A stretch of 64,000 bases of DNA from G963665545 sp963665545 (GTDB taxonomy: Bacteria; Pseudomonadota; Gammaproteobacteria; Xanthomonadales; SZUA-36). Below are positions 28,164 through 36,576 of the stretch, piece by piece (position 1 is the first letter of the stretch; every line of letters starts with the position of its first letter). The position numbers and the translations under genes were made by a program. A model generated the notes under the pieces. That model was not told the origin of the DNA and did no database searches. It saw only the letters and a program-made list of their open reading frames with translations. The stretch covers positions 248,001 to 312,000 of the forward strand of contig CAXXKZ010000004.1 of assembly GCA_963665545.2 (NCBI GenBank), given 5' to 3'.

Positions 28164-29648
28164 TTGATGCAGTGCATCCGGAAGATCGGGAAAAAATCCG
28201 CTGAATTAGCCCATGTCGGCCATTGGCAAGCCGACAAGCAAAAAGGCGTATACACAGTGGTCTCCGAAGAATTTGCCCGCATCCATGGCTACACTGTGGA
28301 TGAGTTCATGGCGCGCTACAAGAGCCTGGAACAGTGGCGGGAGACCGTGCACCCCAAGGATCGGCCAAATCTCTTTGAAAAATATGAAGGGCTAGAAAAT
28401 GCGAATACGGGATTTCGTATATTTCACAGGGACGGCAGCGTACGCCATGTAAGAGAAATCTACAGCCCTATTCTGGATGAGGCCGGCAATCTTGTCGCGA
28501 GTGAAGGAACCCTGCAGGACGTCACCGAACTCAGGCAAGTGGAAATCGAATTATCATTAAGTGAAAATCAATTGCGTCTTATCACCGACAATGTGCCCGC
28601 CTTGATTGCTTTGGTAGACACCAAAAAAAATTATATATATACAAATGAAAGATACAACAAATTTTTCAAGTGCGCCGGCGAAGACATTATTGGACGATCC
28701 GTTCGTGAAATTATTGGTGCAGAAGCGTTTGAGCATGCATTACCCTACATGGAAAAAGTTCTTCAAGGTCAGACGGTTGAATTTGAAATTGAAATTCCTC
28801 GAGCCATCGAAAAGTCTGGCTATCTCAGCGTTGTTTACGTGCCGCATTTGGACAGTGCCGGGATAGACGGTTTCCTGGTCTTGCTTCTTGATATTACTCA
28901 AAGGAAGCGGATGGAAGAACAATTGCAACATGCTGAAAAAATGATTGCGCTGGGCAATTTATCGGCAGGTATCGGACATGAATTGAATCAACCATTGGGC
29001 GCTGTTGTACTGAAATCGCAAATGTTGGCGAAATTGACTGACCGCGGTGACCTCGAGAAAATTCGTACTGTGAGTGAGTCCATTGTTGAGCAGATATTAA
29101 GGGCAAAAACTATCGTCGATGCATTGCGTACTTTTAGCCGGGCAGACACAAACGTCGAACGGTCATTGCACGATGTCAATAAAATCGTGCGGGAGGTGGC
29201 TGTTTTATGTGGAGACGAACTGAAGTTAAATCAGGTGGAATTGGAACTGGCGCTGAGCGAAGAAGAAATCGTTACCACTCTTTCCTCAGTTCAGATGGGG
29301 CAAGTACTGTCGAATTTGATCAGCAATGCCAAGGATGCGGTTGAACATCAAGCCGTAAAACGGATCCGGATCAGCACACGATTAGACAATGAATATATAA
29401 TCGTTGAAGTTTCAGATACCGGTTTGGGCATTCCCGAAAGTCTGATAGCGAATATTTTTGATCCATTTTTCACGACCAAGGGCGTGGGCAAAGGAACCGG
29501 TTTGGGACTATCTTTGAGTTACAACATGGTCAAAGACAATGGTGGTAACATCGCTGTTGCCAGCGAGGAAGGAAAAGGAGCCAAATTCGTAATAACTTTA
29601 CCGGTAAAGGGAGTAACCAGTGTCGAAAAAAAATATCCTTCTAGTTGA
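28164..29648 (+). CDS. PAS sensor histidine kinase (C-terminal part of the broken multi-PAS kinase)
   Basis: An open frame of 494 codons (TTG 28164 or ATG 28167) carrying the catalytic part. It has two PAS units (about residues 12-125 and 130-250), then a dimerisation/phosphoacceptor helix with H272 in GHELNQPLGAV. The HATPase domain has N-box NLISNAKDAV, G1 VSDTGLGIP and G2 GKGTGLGLSLSYNMV. The true start was far upstream, because the frame is preceded by the rest of the PAS array in another frame. This piece may still be translated from the internal start and could autophosphorylate, with altered sensing. It ends overlapping the response-regulator gene by 29 bp. Confidence 0.85.
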   Translation: MMQCIRKIGKKSAELAHVGHWQADKQKGVYTVVSEEFARIHGYTVDEFMARYKSLEQWRETVHPKDRPNLFEKYEGLENANTGFRIFHRDGSVRHVREIYSPILDEAGNLVASEGTLQDVTELRQVEIELSLSENQLRLITDNVPALIALVDTKKNYIYTNERYNKFFKCAGEDIIGRSVREIIGAEAFEHALPYMEKVLQGQTVEFEIEIPRAIEKSGYLSVVYVPHLDSAGIDGFLVLLLDITQRKRMEEQLQHAEKMIALGNLSAGIGHELNQPLGAVVLKSQMLAKLTDRGDLEKIRTVSESIVEQILRAKTIVDALRTFSRADTNVERSLHDVNKIVREVAVLCGDELKLNQVELELALSEEEIVTTLSSVQMGQVLSNLISNAKDAVEHQAVKRIRISTRLDNEYIIVEVSDTGLGIPESLIANIFDPFFTTKGVGKGTGLGLSLSYNMVKDNGGNIAVASEEGKGAKFVITLPVKGVTSVEKKYPSS

Positions 29649-29994
29649 TGATGATGACGGTTTCAGAGAATCCGTACGCGATATTTTGTTGCTTGAAGAT
29701 TATGAAGTCATCGAAGTCAGCGATGGTAAATATGCATTGCCCATAGTCGAAAAACAAGCCGTTGACCTGGTGCTTACCGATATTTTGATGCCGGAAACTG
29801 AAGGCGTGGAATTGAATTTAAAAATCAATAAGATGAAACCTGGTTTGAAAGTGATCGGCATGACCGGTGGCGGTCGTATGCTGGAACAGGGATCGGTGGT
29901 GGAGATGTGTCGTGATTTTTCTTTTGAAACCATGCTCTGCAAACCTTTTACGATGGAAGAATTGCTCGCAACCGTTGAACAGGCTTTGAATTAA
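29620..29994 (+). CDS. Single-domain response regulator (CheY-like)
   Basis: A 124-residue receiver domain without output domain. Acidic residues DDDDG are near the N-terminus and the phosphoacceptor is D54 in LVLTDILMPE. The conserved Thr/Ser region is GMTGGG and the Lys is in MLCKPFTMEE. The start GTG 29620 lies inside the end of the kinase gene, a typical overlap that couples the two. It probably receives phosphate from that kinase and acts by protein contact. A short inverted repeat is not evident after the stop. Confidence 0.9.
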   Translation: MSKKNILLVDDDDGFRESVRDILLLEDYEVIEVSDGKYALPIVEKQAVDLVLTDILMPETEGVELNLKINKMKPGLKVIGMTGGGRMLEQGSVVEMCRDFSFETMLCKPFTMEELLATVEQALN

Positions 29995-30091
29995 ATCATC
30001 GTGCAAACCCTGATCGATGGAGGCGCGCCCTGATCAGCTCCAGGCCATCCTAGGATAGACTCATACTCTGGCCCGACCGGCATCGAAGTAT

Positions 30092-31009
30092 ATGGACATC
30101 AACAGCGGTGATACCCCCAGCTCGGTTATTGAAATCACGAATCTTCATCGAAGTTTCGGTGGCATTCAGGCGCTGAAGGGCATTTCATTGACCGTGCCGC
30201 CCGGACAGGTCTTTGGCCTGGTGGGCGAAAACGGTGCGGGCAAAACAACCATGATCAAGCACATTCTGGGCTTGTTGAAGGTGCAAAGTGGCATAGTTCG
30301 AGTATTTGGGCGCGACCCGGTGGTCGACCCGGTAGGCGTTCTTTCACGCATTGGTTACCTGTCCGAGCAGAGTGACCTGCCTGGGTGGATGTCAATCACT
30401 GAGCTCTTGCGCTATACACAGGCCTGGTATCCAACATGGGACCGGACCCATGCCGACGAGCTGCTGCACAAATTCAAGCTCGATCCAGCCCAAAAATGCA
30501 ATACGCTTTCGCAAGGTCAACGCGCCAAGACCGGGCTGGCGCTGGCCCTGGCACAGAGACCTGACCTATTGATCCTGGATGAGCCAAGTTCGGGGCTCGA
30601 CCCACTGGTTCGACGGGACATACTTGAAGCGATCCTGCGTGGCGAAGCAGACAAGGGCCGCACGGTGCTTTTCTCTTCCCATCTGCTGGATGAAATTGAA
30701 AGTGTGTCGGATAAAGTCGCCATGATGCACCAGGGTGAAATCGTGCTGTGCCGCAGTCTTGCTGAGATCAAACAATCCCACTACCGGCTCAGCATTCGAC
30801 TGGCAAAGGCCCTGATTGGGAAACCTGACATCCCCGGCGCCTTTCTGATCGAAGGCTCAGGCAAGGACTGGACTGCAGTCATTGATGGAGAACCGGGCCG
30901 GGCTCAGGCATACCTTGAGCACATTAATGGCCAGATACAACGCGCCGATCGACTAAGCCTTGATGAAGTGTTCATTGCCAGGGTGGGCCGGCGCATCCGG
31001 GGAATATGA
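30092..31009 (+). CDS. ABC transporter ATP-binding protein
   Basis: A 305-residue cytosolic ATPase of the CcmA/ABC-2 exporter type. Walker A is GENGAGKTTM, the Q-loop region follows near GYLSEQSDLPGWM, and the signature is LSQGQRAKTG, a variant of LSGGQ. Walker B is LLILDEPSSGLD and the switch His is in FSSHLLDEIE. The C-terminal 80 residues are the usual extension of this subfamily. It powers the membrane protein encoded next, whose start overlaps this stop by four bases (ATGA). Confidence 0.93.
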   Translation: MDINSGDTPSSVIEITNLHRSFGGIQALKGISLTVPPGQVFGLVGENGAGKTTMIKHILGLLKVQSGIVRVFGRDPVVDPVGVLSRIGYLSEQSDLPGWMSITELLRYTQAWYPTWDRTHADELLHKFKLDPAQKCNTLSQGQRAKTGLALALAQRPDLLILDEPSSGLDPLVRRDILEAILRGEADKGRTVLFSSHLLDEIESVSDKVAMMHQGEIVLCRSLAEIKQSHYRLSIRLAKALIGKPDIPGAFLIEGSGKDWTAVIDGEPGRAQAYLEHINGQIQRADRLSLDEVFIARVGRRIRGI

Positions 31010-32679
31010 GCCAGATCGGCAAATCACTGCACCTGGCCTGGGCTGTTTGGGGTGCAAACCGGCGTGGTTTCACAAATGTGCTGATTGTATTGGTGCTCTG
31101 CGCGGTGGTCTATCGCCTGATACCTGCAGTTTGGTTTGAGCCCCCACTGATTCGCCTAATCTGGTTCATACCGTTTGCATTGTCATTGATTTTGGTATTC
31201 AGTTTCATCAGCGCAACGGTCGACAGCGATGAGCCTACCGTATTGAGTGCTTTTCCGCAGCGCGTTTTTGTCCTGCCCATCAATACCCTCACGTTGGTCA
31301 GCGTGCATCTCCTGCTCGCTGTGTTGAGTGTAACGGCGGTGTATTTTGCGTGGGGTTTACTCGTTCTGGAACCGGCGGGGCTGCCTTTTGCAGCTTGGCC
31401 ACTTTCCTTCGTGCTTTCGGGGGTGATTTGTTTTCAGGCCTTGATCTGGTGCCTCTCCCGTCATCGCCTCACCCGGCTGATCATCATGGGAACGCTTGGA
31501 ACCGTTTTGATGGGACTGGCCGTAGTGTTGCAGGTGGAAAGCGCGGGCATAGCAGGGCCGGTGATGGGCACGACCACTTTCGGCATCCTGCTTGGGCTCA
31601 ATGCGACTGCCTGCCTGGCCGCCGGCTGGGGTGTGCGGCACCAACGGCGCGGAGATTACTGGACGTTTTTTGGGTCCGTTGGGCTTACCAGAAGCCTACA
31701 GCGTTCCTCGGTCAGGAGGCGCCCGCCATTTTCATCTCCAGCAACGGCCCAGTTTTGGTATGAATGGCGGCGCAACGGGATCGTGCTGCCTTTCGCGGTC
31801 GGCTTCGCTACCATGCTCATCATCACCGTGGGTTCGGTTATGGTTGCCGATGAGCCCGCTCACATCCTGTTGACCCTGGCGTGGCTTTTCGCCTCGCCGA
31901 TGATCCTGGCCGTGTTTGTCGGGCAGGGTTTTGCCAAAGTGGATTTCTGGAGGGGAGATACATCGCTGCCGGTGTTCCTGGCGATTCGACCCGTAAGCTG
32001 CGGCACCATTGTCTTGACTAAGATGCGCGTGGCGGTCATGGCAACGGTGATTTCCTGGACTCTGGTACTTGGCATGAGCGGGATATGGCTGGCATTTCTG
32101 GCGGACACATCCGCTCTGCCTGCATGGCAAGAGGTGCTATACAGAATGTATCCGTCCACCTCGCTGTGGGCACTGTTGGCGCTGTGCATTGGCGCGGGCA
32201 TGCTGATCACCTGGCGATACATGGTGCTGCCTTTACCGCTGGGATTGTCGAGGCGCTCACGGCTTTATTATTTCGGCATATTGATCAATATATTGGTGGT
32301 CGTCGGCATCGTGGTCTTTATCGCAATTGTCGCATCCAGACCCACAGTCGTTGCCGAATTGTTAAGGCAGTTTGGCTGGATTCCCTGGGTACTGAATCTG
32401 TTGATACTGGCCAAAGTCTGGCTGGCTGTTGCAGCTTGGAGGAAAAGCCTTGCTCTGGGCCTGGTTGATGCCCGGCACGTTGTCACCTGTCTTGCGACTT
32501 GGGTGCTGGGCACCGGCTACATCGTGCTGTTGTTCTGGTTTCTCTGGTAAGGCAGCGATGTCACCCGTATCTACCTTTGGGCCTTACCACTGGGAATACT
32601 GCTGGCCCTGTTGGCCATGCCTTTGGTGAGAATTTCCTATGCGCCCTTGGCATTGGCAGACAACCGTCATGTGCCCTGA
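31006..32679 (+). pseudogene. ABC-2 type transporter membrane protein with premature TAA
   Basis: The polytopic partner of the preceding ATPase, with many hydrophobic helices (for example NVLIVLVLCAVVYRLIPAV and YFGILINILVVVGIVVFIA). The frame is stopped by TAA at 32548-32550 after YIVLLFWFLW. Reading on in the same frame gives 42 more codons (YLWALPLGILLALLAMPLVR ... DNRHVP) to a TGA at 32677-32679, including one further membrane helix. The TAA is therefore probably a nonsense mutation removing the last helix. The 514-residue product may be partly functional. The cargo is unknown. Confidence 0.75.
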
Positions 32680-32688
32680 ATTTGCCGC

Positions 32689-33780
32689 ATGAAACCCACT
32701 CTGACCATCTTCGCATTGGCTGTCAGCCTATTGGCATCATGGCTTGCATTGGGTGCGGCTGGACGGTTTGGTGAGCGGATAGACGCAGGGGGCCACAAAC
32801 TCCGCTTGCATGTGTCCGGAAAGAATTCTACACAAGGTGCACCGACCATTGTATTCGAGTCCGGCGGAGGTGGCGGCATGGATGGCTGGCATTTTGTCCG
32901 CCGCTTGCTTTCAGATCGATACCTCACAGCTGCCTACGAGCGAGCGGGCAACCCAGGTTCTGACCAAGGCCCAATGCCCCGCGATGCCCGGCAAATTGCA
33001 CGCGAATTGCACGCCCTGCTGTCCAGCGCCCAGCTACCTCCCCCCTACCTAATGGTGGGACATTCCCTCGGCGGTCCTTACATCCGGGTGTTCGCAAAAA
33101 TGTACCCGGAAGATTTAGCGGGCCTGGTATTGGTGGATGCGACATTTGCGACGGCGCCACCAATGGGAAAACCCAAAAATTTGGATTGGGATTTGGATTG
33201 GGATTTGGATTGGGTTTTGGATTGGGTTTTGGATTGGGTTCTGGAATGGGTGCGCGAATTTCAGCCCGGCGATGAGGCATTTATCAAGCGCCAGCTCGAG
33301 CAATTTCCTGGCTGGCGCACACACAGTGTGGCAGAAACCATCATGGTGTTCGAAGAAGCACTCACCGGCAATGCACCCGCTGAACACCCGGCATTGCGCA
33401 CAAAGTGGTGGACGAAACTGATGACGAGCTTGCAGCTTGCGGGCGAACTGACAGAACAATTACCGACAACGCTTAAGCAGGAATTGGCCTCACTCGATTC
33501 GACCTTCGCAGCCGCTAACGATTCGCAGCCTCTACCTGAAGTGCCCGTGATCCTGCTCACTGGAATGAAGCGGCCTGACAATTCAGCAGAGGTTGACGAG
33601 GACATTTGGCAAGCTGTTAGCCGCCGCAAATTGAGACGGCGCGAGAAGTGGTTAAGCAGCCTGCCTGAGGCAGAACACATCATCACCGTGGATAGCGGCC
33701 ATCACATTCACCGAACTGAGCCCGAACTGGTTGCAAAGGCAATTGAAAAAGTGATTCAAACAGGGGCGAGCCACCCCTGA
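32689..33780 (+). CDS. Alpha/beta hydrolase with an internal LDW repeat
   Basis: A 363-residue alpha/beta hydrolase. An N-terminal hydrophobic segment (TIFALAVSLLASWLALGAAG) is probably a signal peptide or anchor. The oxyanion region is VFESGGGGGMDGWHF, the nucleophile elbow is GHSLGGPY with S126, and the C-terminal His lies in VDSGHHIHRTEPEL. After strand 6 (LVLVDATFAT), where cap residues are expected, residues 165-188 are six tandem units of LDWD/LDWV. Relatives lack these. The repeat keeps the frame, so the protein is probably made. The substrate is unknown. It starts 9 bp after the ABC transporter gene's original end. Confidence 0.82.
   Translation: MKPTLTIFALAVSLLASWLALGAAGRFGERIDAGGHKLRLHVSGKNSTQGAPTIVFESGGGGGMDGWHFVRRLLSDRYLTAAYERAGNPGSDQGPMPRDARQIARELHALLSSAQLPPPYLMVGHSLGGPYIRVFAKMYPEDLAGLVLVDATFATAPPMGKPKNLDWDLDWDLDWVLDWVLDWVLEWVREFQPGDEAFIKRQLEQFPGWRTHSVAETIMVFEEALTGNAPAEHPALRTKWWTKLMTSLQLAGELTEQLPTTLKQELASLDSTFAAANDSQPLPEVPVILLTGMKRPDNSAEVDEDIWQAVSRRKLRRREKWLSSLPEAEHIITVDSGHHIHRTEPELVAKAIEKVIQTGASHP
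33181..33252 (+). repeat. 12-bp tandem repeat (6 units) inside a coding sequence
   Basis: Units of the form TTGGATTGGGAT (two copies), TTGGATTGGGTT (three copies) and a diverged last unit CTGGAATGGGTG. The unit is a multiple of three, so length changes add or remove Leu-Asp-Trp-Asp/Val blocks without breaking the hydrolase frame. The array probably arose by replication slippage. Confidence 0.93.
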
Positions 33781-33936
33781 TCTTGCGTAACGGGACGGGC
33801 ACGCTGGGGTATCCCCATGGCTTAAGTAAGTATTTTGCCTTTTTTTTCAAGTCTATTTTTTGAGAAACTTTATTCAGCTTGATATCGTAGGAGGGGAATT
33901 ACAAATTTTCTTGAGCCTATGTGAATGTGAGGAACT

Positions 33937-34110
33937 ATGGCGACTTACGTGAAGTTGAATGAAGAGGTTGAGGGTCCGTTCTCCGACGAAGAAATAAAAA
34001 GCCAATTTGATGAGGGACGGTTCACGCTTGACACGCCTGCGTGGAAAGAGGGGATGAAGTCCTGGAAAACGGTAGGACATTATTTCACTGACCTGGTTGC
34101 GCGGGCATAA
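33937..34110 (+). CDS. GYF_2-domain (DUF4339) mini-protein
   Basis: 57 residues, start ATG 33937 with GTGAGG upstream. The sequence pattern (YVKLNEEVEGPFSDEEI, then WKEGMKSWKTV) matches the GYF_2/DUF4339 fold, usually found fused to membrane proteins as a peptide-binding module. Here it stands alone. No signal peptide. The partner is unknown. Confidence 0.72.
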   Translation: MATYVKLNEEVEGPFSDEEIKSQFDEGRFTLDTPAWKEGMKSWKTVGHYFTDLVARA

Positions 34111-34314
34111 GCGTGAACCCAAATTGGGTGATGCAGTCACCGTGCACCCCATAGCATGACGGATGAGTTGGCAAAATGGTGGCAATGGCTCATGCTCCCG
34201 GAGATTCATTCAAACCTGTGATACTGACCAGTGGATAGGATCTAAAAAAAATGTGCGGTCGTATGCTTGAAACCATGCATCCAATTGTGTATGAACATGA
34301 AGCAGAAACTGCAA
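34111..34314. other. Spacer between GYF_2 gene and IS256 copy 4
   Basis: About 200 bases with no gene I can support. A short frame from ATG 34250 (MCGRMLETMHP...) runs into the IS and has no recognisable similarity. It may be the remnant of a small gene disrupted by the insertion. Confidence 0.4.
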
Positions 34315-35699
34315 GAGCTATTGTCAAATCTGGTGTTTAGCCATTTGATTCAAGCGGCGACCTGATCAATCTCTTTTACCTCGATCCCATCTTTGAATTT
34401 CACCCCCGTAATCACCTTGGCCAGGTAATCAAAGCCGCGTAGCCGGCGCCATTTCTTTTCCGCACACTGGCTCAATTTGAACATCATATGCAACATGCCA
34501 TTGCGCGTCAGACAACCTTTGGATCTTTTGGTCCGGTGGCGGATGGTGGCAAAGGTGGATTCAATCGGGTTGCTGGTCCGGATGCTCTGCCAGTGTTGGG
34601 CCGGAAAATCATAAAATGCCAACAGTTCATCCCGATCCTTGAGCAAACAGCTCGTCGCTTTCGGGTATTTCGCCTCAAAGATCTCAATAAACAAATCAAA
34701 CGCCTTGTTTGCATCATCCTTGGTTTCCGCCTGCCAGATGGCGTGCAGGGCCTGCTTGGCTTTGGGTTGTGCGGATTTCGGCAAACAATTCAGTACATTC
34801 ATGGTCTTGTGCATCCAGCAGCGTTGCTGGCGGCTGGCCGGAAAGATTTCATCCAGCGCCGCCCAAAAACCCATCGCACCATCACCAATCGCCAGTTGTG
34901 GGGCGCTCATGCCGCGCGACTTCAGATTCAGCAACACCTCACGCCAACTCTGAGTCGATTCTCGCACCCCGTCCTCAATCGCCAGAAAATGTTTTTCGCC
35001 GCGTTCATTGACACCAATGATCACCAGCGCGCAGAGCTTGGCATCCTCCGCCCGCAGCCCACTGTAGACACCATCAGCCCAGACATACACCCACCGGTCC
35101 TGTCCCAGGCGACGCTGGCTCCACGCTCGATATTCCTCCGCCCATACCTGTTTCAGGCGGGATACCGTGCTGGCCGACAGACCCTGTGCCTGCGGGCCCA
35201 CCAGTACCCGCAACGCCTCAGCCATCTCACCGCTGGATACCCCTTTGAGGTACAACCACGGAATGGCTGCCTCGAAAGTCGCTGTCTTGCGCACATATGG
35301 CGGCACCAGCACCGACTGAAAACTCACTGCTTCACCGGTCTTCGAGCGCACCTTGGGAATTCTCACCCGGATCGGTCCCAGGCCGGTCTGCAACTCACGT
35401 TCTGGCAGGTAACCGTTGCGCACCACACCGGCATGACCTGATTCGGTACGCCAATCCTGATACTTGGCCAGCAGCTCCTGGACTTCACTTTCCACCGCTT
35501 CGGCGAGCAGCTTCCGGGCGCCTTCTTTGAGCAATTCGGTCAACGGATCGGCACTGATTGCTCGACGTTCCAGTTCAATAACATTATTCTTGTTCATAGT
35601 GGCGTATCTCCTTTGGTTGCTTTGAAGTTTGGTAACAACAAATCAACCAGATACGCCGCTTTTTTTCAACTGCTCAAACACCAGATTCGATCATAACTC
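34315..35699 (-). mobile_element. IS256-family element, copy 4 (1385 bp)
   Basis: The target duplication is 9 bp, AAACTGCAA (34306-34314 and 35700-35708). It lies between the GYF_2 gene and the sulfotransferase scrap. It shares a synonymous base (ATTCTCGC where other copies have ATTCCCGC) only with copy 5. Confidence 0.95.
34350..35597 (-). CDS. IS256-family transposase, copy 4
   Basis: Protein identical to copy 1. One silent difference is shared with copy 5, so copies 4 and 5 are derived from each other or from a common source. Confidence 0.96.
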   Translation of the reverse strand: MNKNNVIELERRAISADPLTELLKEGARKLLAEAVESEVQELLAKYQDWRTESGHAGVVRNGYLPERELQTGLGPIRVRIPKVRSKTGEAVSFQSVLVPPYVRKTATFEAAIPWLYLKGVSSGEMAEALRVLVGPQAQGLSASTVSRLKQVWAEEYRAWSQRRLGQDRWVYVWADGVYSGLRAEDAKLCALVIIGVNERGEKHFLAIEDGVRESTQSWREVLLNLKSRGMSAPQLAIGDGAMGFWAALDEIFPASRQQRCWMHKTMNVLNCLPKSAQPKAKQALHAIWQAETKDDANKAFDLFIEIFEAKYPKATSCLLKDRDELLAFYDFPAQHWQSIRTSNPIESTFATIRHRTKRSKGCLTRNGMLHMMFKLSQCAEKKWRRLRGFDYLAKVITGVKFKDGIEVKEIDQVAA

Positions 35700-35726
35700 A
35701 AACTGCAAACCCAAGGACACAATTCC

Positions 35727-35927
35727 GTGAGTGTAGGGCGTCCAAAGTTGTGTGTGGTGTCGGATCGTTTCGGCTTTATCTTCGTTCCGATCGCCAAGAA
35801 TGCTTCCACCACCACAAGAGAGGTGCTGGCAGCACCTAAATTGGGGGGTCGAGAATGTTCTTGGGTCGATATTGACCGCTGTATGAGCGAGTGTTCAGTT
35901 CTAATTCATATCAGCCACTCCCCATGA
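35727..35927 (+). pseudogene. Sulfotransferase-family N-terminal fragment
   Basis: 66 codons from GTG 35727. FGFIFVPIAKNASTTTREVL resembles the first strand and PAPS-binding loop of the sulfotransferase family 2/HNK-1 type (usually xVHIPKTAGTS). The frame ends at a TGA at 35925-35927, far short of the usual 200-300 residues, and no continuation is visible in other frames before the haemoglobin gene. It is probably a leftover of a carbohydrate sulfotransferase. Confidence 0.55.
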
Positions 35928-36048
35928 GCAAATGTGGGGTTACTAACAGTTAGAAACTGATATTCAGTCAAATTCACGATTAGTCTCCACCGTGAAATTC
36001 AGCGCCAAAAATGGTTGGCTGAGTTCATTCACGAATCAGGAGAGCATC

Positions 36049-36507
36049 ATGAAAAACCACTATTTGAGTTCAATCCTTTGCGTCGTTGCAGCGCTCACGT
36101 TTGTGACGGTTGCTGTGCAGGGCGCGGAGGAAGAGGCCTCGCTGTATGAGCGTCTGGGTGGATACGATGCGGTGTCTGCAGTCGTCGACGATTTCGCCGG
36201 GAAACTCTTCATAGATCCCGTAGTGGGCGCTCGCTTTTTTGGGATGAGCGATGACTCACGCGAGGGATTTCGCCAGAAAAACAAGAATCTTGTGTGCGCG
36301 GTTACCGGTGGACCTTGCAAGATAATTAGTCGGTCCGCGGCGCAGACGCACGGCGGATTGGGCATCAAGGCCAGTGAGTTCAACATTGTTGCGCAACACC
36401 TGGTCGACACGCTCAATAAGTTCAATGTTCCAAAAAAGGAGCACGACGAATTAATGGCAATCATTGCCACCTTGCGGCCAGACATTGTAGAAGTCGAAGA
36501 CGCCTAG
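36049..36507 (+). CDS. Group 1 truncated haemoglobin with signal peptide
   Basis: The best start is ATG 36049 with AGGAGAG upstream; the frame is open from 35992. The product has 152 residues. An export signal (YLSSILCVVAALTFVTVAVQGA) precedes a 2-on-2 globin: ASLYERLGGYDAVSAVVDDF at helices A-B, then GPCKIISRSAAQTHGGLGI with the presumed proximal His, and FNIVAQHLVDTLNKFNVP. Family members bind O2 or NO, or detoxify NO. Export to the periplasm is less common and suggests NO or redox handling in the envelope. It is a single gene with a convergent neighbour. Confidence 0.87.
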   Translation: MKNHYLSSILCVVAALTFVTVAVQGAEEEASLYERLGGYDAVSAVVDDFAGKLFIDPVVGARFFGMSDDSREGFRQKNKNLVCAVTGGPCKIISRSAAQTHGGLGIKASEFNIVAQHLVDTLNKFNVPKKEHDELMAIIATLRPDIVEVEDA

Positions 36508-36535
36508 TTCCCAAAACATTTTCAATAGCAAAGTA

Positions 36536-36564
36536 GAAGCAGCCCGCTATTGCGCGGCTGCTTC
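36536..36564. terminator. Hairpin between convergent genes
   Basis: GAAGCAGCC and GGCTGCTTC form a 9-bp stem around an 11-base loop. It lies between the haemoglobin stop and the stop of the convergent TolB/TPR gene, the position of a bidirectional terminator. There is no long T-run on either side, so it may be an imperfect terminator. Confidence 0.6.
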
Positions 36565-36576
36565 CTCTCCAGAGAG

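Larger units (their letters stand above)
24288..28203 (+). pseudogene. Multi-PAS sensor kinase, N-terminal part, broken by IS256 copy 3, a TAG and a deletion
   Basis: The probable start is ATG 24300 (MPDDGRYQTLFEFSN); TTG 24288 is possible. After one divergent PAS domain, the gene is cut at 24524 by IS256 copy 3 and resumes at 25919. Without the IS and one 9-bp repeat, the frame runs exactly 754 codons to a TAG at 27953-27955. It then stays open through another partial PAS (VWSDEQYRIFGYQPGEF) to 28203. I count seven PAS/PAC units here, each with a (S/E)EFAxIxG core, an HPDDR motif and a DxTEQR ending. Units 4 and 5 are very similar and must be recent duplicates. The last unit stops after HPEDREKIR, where a frame change and missing PAS segment link to the downstream kinase frame. 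No membrane helices: it was a cytosolic sensor. Confidence 0.82.

Noticed and set aside
8008..35699. Composite transposon bounded by IS256 copies
   Set aside because: Each of copies 1-5 has its own target duplication, so they inserted singly; no pair shares one outer duplication.
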